DNA of 64,000 nt, from positions 1-64,000 of the forward strand of contig JAJEBK010000043.1 of the NCBI GenBank assembly GCA_022823945.1. Direction: 5' to 3'. The notes beneath the pieces are model-generated. The model was not told the origin of the DNA. It worked only from the letters and a program-made list of their open reading frames with translations, and ran no database searches. This document shows positions 6,275 through 13,888 of the stretch, in pieces. Numbering within the stretch: position 1 is the first letter of the stretch; each line of letters opens with the position of its first letter. This stretch comes from Anaerolineae bacterium. GTDB taxonomy: Bacteria; Chloroflexota; Anaerolineae; Aggregatilineales; Phototrophicaceae. The translations under genes were made by a program, and so were the position numbers.

Positions 6275-7417
6275 GTGCCAGAGGTGCGACCGATCGCCAG
6301 CGAGGGCGAATACCGCGAGTTCTTCCGCTTCCCGTGGCAGCATTATGCCAACGACCCGAACTGGGTGCCACCCTTGCTGTCGATGCGCCGGCAGCTGCTG
6401 GACAAGTCGCGTCATCCCGCCTGGGCCTATATGGATGGAGAATACTTCGCTGCCTGGCGCGGCGATCGCATGCTCGGCACGATAGCCGCTTTTGTTAATC
6501 ACGAGCACAACCGCTATCACAGCGAGAATATCGGCTTCTTTGGCTTGTTCGAAGTCGTTGACGATGCCGAAGTCGCGCGTGCTCTGCTGGGCGCGGCTGT
6601 CGATTGGCTGGGCAAACGAGGCGTCGATGCTGTGCGCGGTCCTGCCAGCTTCACCACCAACGAAGAATGCGGGCTGCTGGTCGACAATTTCAGCCCCGCC
6701 GTCGTCATGATGCCGTATAACCCGCCCTATTATCAGACGCTGATTGAAAGCGCCGGCTTTGAAAAAGTCATGGATGTGCACTGCATTTATCAAGACCGCG
6801 AGACGATCACCAAAAGCGGCTCGCTGGAACGGCTGGAGCGCCTGGTAGCGCGCGCCTCACAACGCAGCGGCATCAGCGTGCGCAAGATGAATGCGCGCGA
6901 TAAAAAAGGCGAATTCCAGCGCTTCCGCGAAATCTACAACGCGGCTTGGGAGAAAAACTGGGGCTTTATCCCCATGAATGACGCCGAGCTAGAAGCCTTG
7001 GTCGCCGATCTGGGCATGTTGGTCGAGTCTGACTTGGCTTTCTTTGCCGAAATTGGCGGAGAGCCGGTCGGTTTCGCGCTGACCATCCCCAACTTCAACG
7101 AAGCGCTGCGCCTCGCCTATCCAAAACCCAGCGTGCCCGAGCCCTGGACGATGCTGCAAGTGGGCTGGCACTGGAAGGTGCGCAAGTCGATCAAAGGCGT
7201 GCGCATGCCGCTGATGGGCGTCAAGCAAGACTGCCGCAACAAAGGCGTCGAGCTGGCGATGTTGCACGAAATGATGAAAGCGCTGCTGCCTTCACAATAT
7301 GACTACCTGGATTCGGGCTGGGTGCTAGAGACGAATCCACTCATCAAGATCAGCCTCAGCCTGGGCGGCAAGGTGTACAAGACGCACCGCTTCTATCAGA
7401 AAGCTTTGCCCGCCTAG
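6275..7417 (+). CDS. GNAT-fold N-acetyltransferase-like protein (YghO-like)
   Basis: 380 residues if the GTG at 6275 is used. The opening EYREFFRFPWQHYANDPNWVPPL is characteristic of a conserved bacterial family annotated as hypothetical or GNAT-like. Later landmarks are GFFGLFEVVDD, GPASFTTNEECGLLVDNF, PYNPPYY and, in the C-terminal half, EIYNAAWEKNWGFIPM and SGWVLETN. The substrate is unknown; some related proteins lie beside sphingolipid-like genes, which does not apply here. The last 4 bases overlap the convergent gene: TAG on this strand and TAG on the other share CTAG at 7414-7417. Confidence 0.75.
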   Translation: MPEVRPIASEGEYREFFRFPWQHYANDPNWVPPLLSMRRQLLDKSRHPAWAYMDGEYFAAWRGDRMLGTIAAFVNHEHNRYHSENIGFFGLFEVVDDAEVARALLGAAVDWLGKRGVDAVRGPASFTTNEECGLLVDNFSPAVVMMPYNPPYYQTLIESAGFEKVMDVHCIYQDRETITKSGSLERLERLVARASQRSGISVRKMNARDKKGEFQRFREIYNAAWEKNWGFIPMNDAELEALVADLGMLVESDLAFFAEIGGEPVGFALTIPNFNEALRLAYPKPSVPEPWTMLQVGWHWKVRKSIKGVRMPLMGVKQDCRNKGVELAMLHEMMKALLPSQYDYLDSGWVLETNPLIKISLSLGGKVYKTHRFYQKALPA

Positions 7418-8655
7418 CGCGCGGCGAATTGCGCAAAGGCTTCTTGTGCAGCGGCTGTGGCGGTCGCTTCACCATGCAAGACTCGCGCCAGCGCCTCTTG
7501 CATCAGCCTCGATGCCGCGCCACCCTCACCTTCCGGCAGGGGCAAGGTCGCGCTGGCCAGCAGATCGGCGAAGAATTGCCGGTCGACTACCTCGGGCAGG
7601 CTGTCGGTCAAGGCTGTGGACTGCGTCGGCAAGTGATGCAATGTCAAGGCCAGACTGGCATGGAAAACCGGCTCCATCATCCATTCCAGGAAGCGCGCTG
7701 CCAGCGATTGTCGACTCAAATCGGGCGTGACGATAACCCAAAGCCAGCCATCCAGCGCCGATGCGCCCAGTCCGTCCGCCGTCGGGATGCTGGCGACCTC
7801 GAGCGCCGGGTTTTGTTCCAGCAGGCTGAGGTAATCGCTGGCATTGGCAACCGCGAGTTGTGGCGCTTGGGCGCGACTGTGAACATCCGGCAGGTACGCG
7901 GCTGCCGACTGAATGCCCAACACATCGGGCGAAAGCTGTTCCGCCTCGACCAGCCTTTCATAGAACTCCAGCACCATCCGCAGCGCCGTCTCGTTGATCT
8001 CGCTGACGACTTCGCCCTGCCGCGAGCCACCGGCGGACAAGTACTGCAAGTAGGTGGTCTGGTTCAAGCCATTCGTGCGCGCCGCCGGAAAGTGAAAAGA
8101 GACGCCGCTGGCCAGCACATCGTCAAAGGTGGGCGCATTGCCCAGGGTGCCGGCGTCGGGCGTGTATATCGCCAGCAGCAAGTCAAAGAAGTAGGGCAAG
8201 CCATAGAGCGCCGCGCCGTCATCCAGCGGAATCTGCCCGAAGGTCAGCGCGCTGCCCAACTCGTTGATCAGCGAAGAAGAAAACAAAGATTCCAAAGACT
8301 GAAAATATTGGCGCGCCTGTGTCGGCGTGAAATCGCGGCGGCGGATCAGCGCGAGATCGGGCAGGGCACCTGGCGCTACATCGCTGCCCGCGCGGATGGT
8401 CGACATGATGCCGCCTACCGTGCCGACTTCCTTGATGCGAAATTGCACGTCAATGCCAGCGCGCTCGCTAAATGTGTCGGTGTGCCCGCCCAGCAATTGA
8501 TAGGCTTCGCTCGATTCGTCGGCGATCAACGGCGCAGGCAGCCAGACTTTCAAGGGCGGCGGCGCATCCTCACCCGGTCCAGCATCTTGCGCGAAGGCCA
8601 GCGAAAACGGAAACACGAGCATGATGAAGACAGCCAGCGTCAGTCGCTGCGGCAT
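7414..8655 (-). CDS. extracellular solute-binding protein (ABC type 1, sugar-like)
   Basis: 413 residues with a signal peptide (MPQRLTLAVFIMLVFPFSLAFA, cleavage likely before QD). The mature part has the alternating alpha/beta pattern of family 1 binding proteins: LKVWLPAPL near 35, GLPYFFDLLLAIYTPD around 152-167, DGWLWVIVTPDLSRQSLAARFLEWMM around 305-330. No lipobox cysteine is seen and no ABC permease or ATPase genes lie beside it, so it is an orphan binding protein of unknown ligand. AGGGGGG lies about 7 bases before the ATG. It overlaps the convergent gene by CTAG. Confidence 0.8.
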   Translation of the reverse strand: MPQRLTLAVFIMLVFPFSLAFAQDAGPGEDAPPPLKVWLPAPLIADESSEAYQLLGGHTDTFSERAGIDVQFRIKEVGTVGGIMSTIRAGSDVAPGALPDLALIRRRDFTPTQARQYFQSLESLFSSSLINELGSALTFGQIPLDDGAALYGLPYFFDLLLAIYTPDAGTLGNAPTFDDVLASGVSFHFPAARTNGLNQTTYLQYLSAGGSRQGEVVSEINETALRMVLEFYERLVEAEQLSPDVLGIQSAAAYLPDVHSRAQAPQLAVANASDYLSLLEQNPALEVASIPTADGLGASALDGWLWVIVTPDLSRQSLAARFLEWMMEPVFHASLALTLHHLPTQSTALTDSLPEVVDRQFFADLLASATLPLPEGEGGAASRLMQEALARVLHGEATATAAAQEAFAQFAAR

Positions 8656-8740
8656 GGACGAGCCCCCCTGTGACCCTGCTAATCATTGTACACCAGTCTC
8701 AGTAAGAGCAAGAAAGAAATGCAACGATAAAAGGAATCGC
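8656..8740. other. left part of the 390-base gap before the LOG gene
   Basis: Holds only the solute-binding-protein promoter (8685-8715) and an A/G-rich stretch; no gene is seen. The remainder of the gap to 9045 is repeat elements, described separately. Confidence 0.6.
8685..8715 (-). promoter_or_regulatory. candidate promoter of the solute-binding protein
   Basis: On the minus strand TACAAT (8690-8685) is preceded at 15 bases by TTGCTC. The leader to the ATG at 8655 would be about 22 bases. Spacer is short, so moderate support only. Confidence 0.35.
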
Positions 8741-8766
8741 GTAGGGGCGACTCTTGAGTCGCCCAC
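8741..8766 (+). repeat. GTAGGGGCGA-type hairpin repeat, copy 4
   Basis: GTAGGGGCGA at 8741-8750; GGGCGACTC (8745-8753) pairs perfectly with GAGTCGCCC (8756-8764) over a 2-base loop. It is nearly identical to the copy at 224-250. Confidence 0.8.
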
Positions 8767-8786
8767 AGGTACACTTGCAGCGTTGT

Positions 8787-9047
8787 GAGCGAGACAAGTC
8801 TCGCCTCTACAAGGCTTGTCCGCTACCGGTGCAAATTCGCAAAATGTCACCCCATCCCCCGGCCCCTTGCCCCCATCAAGAGGGAAGGGGAGCAACAATC
8901 GAGCAGCTTAGTCGATATATCTGATGTTTTAAGCAATACCATGCCGGTAATCCATGCGATCATTCGGCTTTAAGCCCCTCCCTCTTCATGGGGGAGGGGT
9001 TTGGGGTGGGGGTTGGCCAGCGTATTCTCCAGTAGCGGACAAGCCTT
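8787..9047 (+). repeat. composite repeat element, copy 2, bounded by a perfect 16-bp inverted repeat
   Basis: The gap 8656-9045 has no gene. This part carries a reverse hairpin repeat (GAGCGAGACAAGTCTCGC, 8787-8804), then AAGGCTTGTCCGCTAC at 8811-8826 whose exact reverse complement is at 9032-9047. Between them are the C-rich arm CCCCATCCCCCGGCCCC...GGGAAGGGG (8850-8894), a 77-base AT-richer core, and the arm CCCCTCCC...GGGGGAGGGG plus TTTGGGGTGGGGG (8974-9014), with a G-quadruplex-type run at 8990-9012. The right end overlaps the stop codon of the LOG gene. No transposase frame is present, so it looks like a non-autonomous element. Confidence 0.8.
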
Positions 9048-9636
9048 ACAGATTTCGATTTCGAGTGGCGTTGCTCGGCGGCGCATCCAGCTGCATGCGC
9101 TGCCACCAATTGTCTAGCAGGTCGAGGGCATCGGACGGCTGCAGCGCCCAGGCGACATACCGTTCCTCGAAACCGCCGGCAATAAAGCGCGTTGCCAACA
9201 GCTCCCTGACCAGCATCGTCCACATTTCGCCATACACGACGAAGGGACGCCGTGGCAGCCCGCCGATGCGCAGCAGCTCCCAAGTTTCAGAAATTTCGTG
9301 CAAGGTGCCGACACCGCCCGGCATCGCCAAATAGCCATCGGCGCGCTCCACCATGTGCAGCAGGCGGTCGCGCAGTAGGGCGTAATGGCGCGTTTCGCTT
9401 AACCAGATGTTGGGCTGAACAGCAAAGTGCGAGCCGATCTGGTCGGTCGTAACGCCGATGACATATCCGCCAGCTTCGCGCGCGCCCTTGCTGACCGCTT
9501 CCATCACGCCGTGGTAGCCGCCACTCATTACGGCATAGCCCGCCTGCGCCAAACCGCGGCCGATCGTCTCGGCATCCGCATACACCTGGTCGCCTGGACG
9601 CACTTGCGAGCTGCCAAACACGGATATGATCTTCAT
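9046..9636 (-). CDS. LOG family protein (nucleotide 5'-monophosphate phosphoribohydrolase-like)
   Basis: 196 residues. MKIISVFGSS at the start, MSGGYHGVMEAVSKGA at about 37-52 and PGGVGTLHE around 108-116 are the Rossmann-fold and PGGxGTxxE signatures of the LOG (lysine decarboxylase-like) family, whose characterised members hydrolyse cytokinin-riboside or other nucleoside monophosphates. The catalytic Glu of PGGxGTxxE is present. It has its own extended -10 promoter. The TAA stop lies on the boundary of the composite repeat at 9032-9047, so the C-terminus (NATRNRNL) may be altered by that insertion. Confidence 0.85.
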   Translation of the reverse strand: MKIISVFGSSQVRPGDQVYADAETIGRGLAQAGYAVMSGGYHGVMEAVSKGAREAGGYVIGVTTDQIGSHFAVQPNIWLSETRHYALLRDRLLHMVERADGYLAMPGGVGTLHEISETWELLRIGGLPRRPFVVYGEMWTMLVRELLATRFIAGGFEERYVAWALQPSDALDLLDNWWQRMQLDAPPSNATRNRNL

Positions 9637-9669
9637 GCCACCTCGTTCGCTCCAAATCGGCCGGTTCTC

Positions 9670-9678
9670 AGTATAGCA
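9670..9678 (-). promoter_or_regulatory. extended -10 promoter of the LOG gene
   Basis: Read on the minus strand, TGCTATACT: TG-n-TATACT with the hexamer complementary to 9670-9675. The leader to the ATG at 9636 would be about 27 bases. No -35 match is seen. Confidence 0.4.
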
Positions 9679-9769
9679 GAGGCAGCGCCACCCCTCATAT
9701 TTGGGGGCATTGGGAGCGTTGAATATGCGCTACACTATGGCAATACGATCCGAAACGAGGAGCATGATT

Positions 9770-10720
9770 ATGGTCAAGCGAATGTCGACACTCCTGGCGA
9801 TGCTGTTGATTGGCGTGCTGGCGGTCGCGGCGGAAGATGTCAATTGTGGCGACCTGTCCGAAGCAGATTGCCAGATCCTCATCGACAACAGCGCGCGCAT
9901 GCACGACTTGAGCGCTTTTCACTTTGAGGCGGAGATGAGTCTGGAAGTGCAGGGTGTCGCCAGCCAGGACATCCTGAAGCTGGGCATGACTGGCAGCGGC
10001 GATCTGGCCATGGATGCGGCTGCCGCAGAGGGCATAGATGACATGGCTGAGCAGGCAGAAGCCATAATCGGCAGCTTGGCCGGGCAGATGCGCTTCGTCT
10101 TGAGCATGATAGAGGATGGCAAAACAGAAACCATCGAATTGGATATGCTGATGCGCGACAGCATCTTCTTGTTCAGCGGCAGCATGATGGACGAGCTGAT
10201 GGGCGCGCCGATGGAAGACATGGACTGGTTTGGCCTGGACTTGACTGGCGCGATTGATGCCGTGCTCGAGCAGACGGACATCAGCGAAGAGGCTTTCCAG
10301 GACAGTCCCGAACAAGCTGAATACATGGGCACGATCACGCGCTTGGACGACTCCGTCGTGAATGACGTGCCAGTGGCGGTCTTCGAGTCGCTTGCCGATT
10401 TGGACGCGCTCATGGCTGGTGGCGCAGAATCCATTGACGAGTTCATGGCTCCGCTCGGGATGGCAGGGGCGATGATCAGCTCTGGTGAAATCACCCACAG
10501 GCACTATGTCGGATTGGACGATGGCTATACCTATCGCCAAGAGATGTCCGGCGCTTTCAGGGTGAATGGGCTCAATATTGAAGGCGCGAGCGGCGATCTG
10601 GCTGCCACGATGAGCCTGGTCATTGATCTGTCGGCGTTCAACGAGCCCGTTGAGGTCGAGCTGCCCGAAGATGTGCCCGCCTTCCCGCTGGCGATGATGC
10701 TGGCGATGGGCAATCGCTAA
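9770..10720 (+). CDS. secreted protein, unrecognised, acidic
   Basis: 316 residues starting at the ATG at 9770, which has CGAGGAG about 8 bases upstream; nearer ATGs fit the ribosome site worse. The N-terminus MVKRMSTLLAMLLIGVLAVAA is a signal peptide with likely cleavage after VAA. The mature protein is very acidic and Met-rich, with two early cysteines (CGDLSEADC) that could form a disulfide. The strand pattern (FHFEAEMSLEVQGV ... GLDDGYTYRQEMSG) recalls LolA/LppX-like or DUF6612-like lipid-binding folds, but this is only a resemblance. No partner gene is adjacent. Confidence 0.7.
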   Translation: MVKRMSTLLAMLLIGVLAVAAEDVNCGDLSEADCQILIDNSARMHDLSAFHFEAEMSLEVQGVASQDILKLGMTGSGDLAMDAAAAEGIDDMAEQAEAIIGSLAGQMRFVLSMIEDGKTETIELDMLMRDSIFLFSGSMMDELMGAPMEDMDWFGLDLTGAIDAVLEQTDISEEAFQDSPEQAEYMGTITRLDDSVVNDVPVAVFESLADLDALMAGGAESIDEFMAPLGMAGAMISSGEITHRHYVGLDDGYTYRQEMSGAFRVNGLNIEGASGDLAATMSLVIDLSAFNEPVEVELPEDVPAFPLAMMLAMGNR

Positions 10721-10730
10721 GGACCGAAAG

Positions 10731-10764
10731 AATCAAAAGGGCGAACGGTTGTCCGCTCGCCCTT
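10731..10764 (-). terminator. intrinsic terminator of tRNA-Ser
   Basis: Minus strand: AAGGGCGAGCGG, loop ACAA, CCGTTCGCCCTT followed by TTGATTCTTT. The stem spans 10737-10764 with one internal mismatch. It lies 12 bases beyond the tRNA 3' end and also separates it from the convergent secreted-protein gene. Confidence 0.75.
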
Positions 10765-10775
10765 GTCCAACTGCT

Positions 10776-10863
<88 letters not shown>

Positions 10864-10975
10864 CGTGGCTGAGCCTATCGTAATCCAGCGCGCGCAAAAA
10901 AGGAATGCTGCCTTGCTGGCCTGCGCGATGCGCTGGCTGGCAGAGTCGCTTTCGGCCGGCGATCGCGAGATCGCG

Positions 10976-11449
10976 TCACTTTTGCCCATCAGCGCGCAGC
11001 TTGCGAAAAAATCCCCGAAGTAGCGCTGCCGATTCAGCCGCCAGCACGCCGCCTTCCACTCGCACCTGATGATTAAGGCGGGGGTGTCGGGCGATGTCCA
11101 TGATGCTGCCAGCCGCGCCCGTTTTAGGATCGGCCGCCGCATACACCAGTCGTGGCAGCCGCGCCAGCACCAGCGCTCCGGCACACATCGCGCAGGGCTC
11201 CAATGTGCAATACAGCGTGACATCGTCCAGCCGCCAACTGCCGATTGTCAGCGCCGCCTCGCGCAGGGCGATCATTTCGGCGTGGGCGGTTGGGTCGTGG
11301 TCAGCTTCGCGCCGATTCCAGCCCCGCCCGATGATTTTGCCGTTGGCTACCGCGATCGCTCCGACCGGCACATCATCCGTCTCCAGCGCGCGTTCTGCCA
11401 CCTGCAGCGCCAGGCGCATCCAGGCTTTGTCGTCAGGCGCGCCAGACAT
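10976..11449 (-). CDS. tadA: tRNA adenosine-34 deaminase
   Basis: 157-residue zinc deaminase converting A34 to inosine in tRNA-Arg(ACG). The cytidine-deaminase-type motifs are complete: HAE at 56-58 (zinc His and catalytic Glu) and PCAMC at 85-89 (two zinc Cys). Length is normal. Its ATG lies 3 bases after the stop of the preceding gene without an evident Shine-Dalgarno, so translational coupling is likely. It is the last protein gene of the DinB-hisS-malQ-GH13 operon. Confidence 0.93.
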   Translation of the reverse strand: MSGAPDDKAWMRLALQVAERALETDDVPVGAIAVANGKIIGRGWNRREADHDPTAHAEMIALREAALTIGSWRLDDVTLYCTLEPCAMCAGALVLARLPRLVYAAADPKTGAAGSIMDIARHPRLNHQVRVEGGVLAAESAALLRGFFRKLRADGQK

Positions 11450-11452
11450 GAT

Positions 11453-11998
11453 CTAGAACAGGCTGTTCTGCTGTGGCGCATCCGGGTCTTCAAGTTGATC
11501 TTGTTCATCGTCGACTGCCGATTCTTCGCAATCGTCTTCTGGCGCAGGCTCTTCGTAGTCGATGGTTGGCTGCGGCTCGAGGCTATCTGCATAAGTGACG
11601 GGCTCGGCTTCGTCAGGCTCGATCGCGACTGCGCTATAAAATGGATTGCTCTTGTGCGCTGCGGCATCGGGATCGGGCGGCAAGGGTTGCCCATCGGCGT
11701 CGAATTTGCTTTCGTCTATCGGCACGCAATCGGGACATTGGCACTCAGCGGGATGCGCGATTGGGGCTGGCATCTTGTCCAGTATGTCCAGGTCGGGCAC
11801 AAAGTCGCCAGCGACATCGTCCACATGCAGCGTCGCTTCCAGGCGCAGTTGCCGCAGTTCGCCCTCGCCAAATCCAACCTGCTGCAAAACAGCCGTAAGC
11901 GAGGGCAGGGTAACCTTGTCGTCAACGCGCACGACATGCTGGTATTGCGCGCGCAAGCTGCTCAGCCATTCGTCAAAGAAAACACTGCGTTGATCCAT
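11453..11998 (-). CDS. conserved-looking acidic hypothetical protein with CxCPxC
   Basis: 181 residues; not recognised. The N-terminal 85 residues look folded (FFDEWLSSLRAQYQHVVRV; a helix-rich part ending FVPDLDILDKMP). A short CQCPDC motif near residue 90 could bind metal. The remaining half is a low-complexity, strongly acidic tail rich in D, E and P, ending in NSLF. The ATG at 11998 (2 bases after the GH13 stop) has GGAGA 7 bases upstream and is preferred to a TTG two codons earlier. It is locked between GH13 and tadA in one operon; role unknown. Confidence 0.7.
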   Translation of the reverse strand: MDQRSVFFDEWLSSLRAQYQHVVRVDDKVTLPSLTAVLQQVGFGEGELRQLRLEATLHVDDVAGDFVPDLDILDKMPAPIAHPAECQCPDCVPIDESKFDADGQPLPPDPDAAAHKSNPFYSAVAIEPDEAEPVTYADSLEPQPTIDYEEPAPEDDCEESAVDDEQDQLEDPDAPQQNSLF

Positions 11999-12000
11999 GC

Positions 12001-13872
12001 TCAAGTCTCCACGCGCAAGAAGAGCGCCTGTCCATGCGTCAAGCCACCCAGCTGCAGCGCGCCATCGGTAACGCGGAACAGGTCGCCAGTCAGCAGGTCG
12101 GTGAGTGTACTGCCGTCGGGCACATCGGCTTTGCGCATATCCAGCGAGGTCGCGGGCCTGTCAGCTTCGCCGCGCCAGGCCGCCACGATCATCTGTTCTT
12201 GCCGAGAACGCCGCTGAAATGCCACCAGGTCGCCCGCAGCGTGCAGCAGTTGGAAGCCGCCTTGCTGCAAGGCATCAGAATTGCGGCGAATCGCGATGGC
12301 GCGCTGATGAAAGTCGCGCAGGTCTTTGTCCCAGGCTTTTTCGTCCCAGGGCATGCAGCGGCGGTTGTCCGGATCGTGCCCACCATCCATGCCGATCTCG
12401 TCTGCGTAATAGATGCAGGGCGCGCCGGGAAAGCCCAGCAGCAGCGCCGTGCCCGCTTTGACCAGCGCTTTGTCTCCGCCGCAGACCCGCAGCGGACGGC
12501 TGATATCGTGGCTGCCGATCTGGTTGAATTGCTGCAACGCGATCACATAAGGGATGGCTGCCATGTATTGCTGCCACTGCAATCCCAGCGACTCGCTGGG
12601 AAATTTGTTGCGGTCGGCATAGGGATAATGCTGCGCCGCGCCCAGATCGCCCAAGCCCAGCCAGCGGCGCGTCGGCGTGTTGAACCCTTGATAATTCATC
12701 GAGGCGTCCAGCTCATCGCCTTGCAAGTGGGCGCTGCTGTCCTGGAAGTACTCGCCCATCATGTAGGCTTGCGGATTTTCTGCTTTGATGGCGGCGCGCA
12801 TCTCCAGCCAGACATCGCGCGCGCCCTGTGTCCGCCAGTAGTTGCCGGTCATATTGGCAACATCCAGTCGCCAGCCATCCAGGCTGTAGGGCGGACGCAG
12901 CCACTTGCGGATGGGGCTTTCAGAGGCGCGGTACATCTTGTCGCGCAGTGACTGGCTGTTGTAATTCAGCTTGACGATGGCCGGCACGCCCAGCCAGTGT
13001 TCGATTTCTCCAGTGTCTGGATGGCGATAGAAGTAGCCCGCTTCTTCGCTGTCGGGGTCGGCTTTGGCCGTCACATACCAGGGATGATTGAAGCCGATGT
13101 GGTTGGGCGTGATATCGAGGATGAGCCGCATGCCGCGCGCTGTCATCGCCTGCCGCAGCTCCCGCAAAGCCTCGTCCCCGCCCAAAGCCGGCGCGATATG
13201 GTCAAAGTCGCGGATGACATAATAGTGATTCGTTTCGGCGTCAAAGCAGGGATTGATGTAAATGGCGGTGACGCCCAGGTCGACCAGGTAATCCAGATTC
13301 TGCGTGATGCCTTGCAGGTCGCCGCCAAAAAAGTCGACATTGCGCGAGACCGGGAAGGGTTCGGGCAGTTCACCCCATTCGCGCTGGCTGGCTGGTTTGC
13401 CCATCAACGTGGAATCGCCATCCGGGCGGTCGTTGCCGGGGTCGCCATTGGCAAAGCGCTCCGGGAAGATGTGATAAAACACCTGCTCGCGCACCCAGGC
13501 CGGCGCGTCATAATCGCCCAGCACGGTGAAGTTGAACCAGTCGGGACTGTCAACCGGGCTGGGACCCAATTGATTCAGATAGAAAGAACCGCTTTCGGTC
13601 AAGAAGTGAAAGCAATAGTTGTTGTGGTGCATGGTGATGGGCAGGTCAGCCGCCCACCAGTTGAATCCGTTGGCGGTGCTGGCTTTTGCCATAGGAATCC
13701 GATTCCATTCGCCATCGGGACGGCTGCGCAAGAGCAAGTGGCGGATATTGGCTTCGGCTGGCACGCGGATGCGTACCTCAATGGAAGCGCCGATTCGCGG
13801 CGTGATATCGCTGAGGTAGAGCTCCGAGCTATCGTGGTGGATCATTTGTGCCCAGGCTGGCAATTGTGCCAT
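12001..13872 (-). CDS. GH13 alpha-amylase family enzyme (maltodextrin glucosidase/neopullulanase type)
   Basis: 623 residues. An N-terminal beta-sandwich (residues to about 120, with HHNNYCFHFLT typical of CBM34-like N domains) is followed by the GH13 barrel: QVFYHIFPERFANGD, DITPNHIG, DGWRLDVAN with the nucleophile Asp, MMGEYF with the acid/base Glu, and IGSHDISR with the transition-state Asp/His. This resembles MalZ and neopullulanases that cleave maltodextrins. The ATG at 13872 has GGAGG 6 bases before it; earlier ATGs are badly placed. It lies 16 bases after malQ, which fits cytoplasmic maltodextrin or glycogen breakdown. Confidence 0.87.
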   Translation of the reverse strand: MAQLPAWAQMIHHDSSELYLSDITPRIGASIEVRIRVPAEANIRHLLLRSRPDGEWNRIPMAKASTANGFNWWAADLPITMHHNNYCFHFLTESGSFYLNQLGPSPVDSPDWFNFTVLGDYDAPAWVREQVFYHIFPERFANGDPGNDRPDGDSTLMGKPASQREWGELPEPFPVSRNVDFFGGDLQGITQNLDYLVDLGVTAIYINPCFDAETNHYYVIRDFDHIAPALGGDEALRELRQAMTARGMRLILDITPNHIGFNHPWYVTAKADPDSEEAGYFYRHPDTGEIEHWLGVPAIVKLNYNSQSLRDKMYRASESPIRKWLRPPYSLDGWRLDVANMTGNYWRTQGARDVWLEMRAAIKAENPQAYMMGEYFQDSSAHLQGDELDASMNYQGFNTPTRRWLGLGDLGAAQHYPYADRNKFPSESLGLQWQQYMAAIPYVIALQQFNQIGSHDISRPLRVCGGDKALVKAGTALLLGFPGAPCIYYADEIGMDGGHDPDNRRCMPWDEKAWDKDLRDFHQRAIAIRRNSDALQQGGFQLLHAAGDLVAFQRRSRQEQMIVAAWRGEADRPATSLDMRKADVPDGSTLTDLLTGDLFRVTDGALQLGGLTHGQALFLRVET

Positions 13873-13888
13873 AGCCATCCTCCCGCGT

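Noticed and set aside
8811..9047. Full insertion sequence
   Set aside because: No transposase-like frame fits between the inverted repeats; at most a non-autonomous element.
9710..9736. TTGGGA/TACACT as promoter of the secreted-protein gene at 9770
   Set aside because: The spacer is only 15 bases and there is no extended -10, so support is too weak to list.
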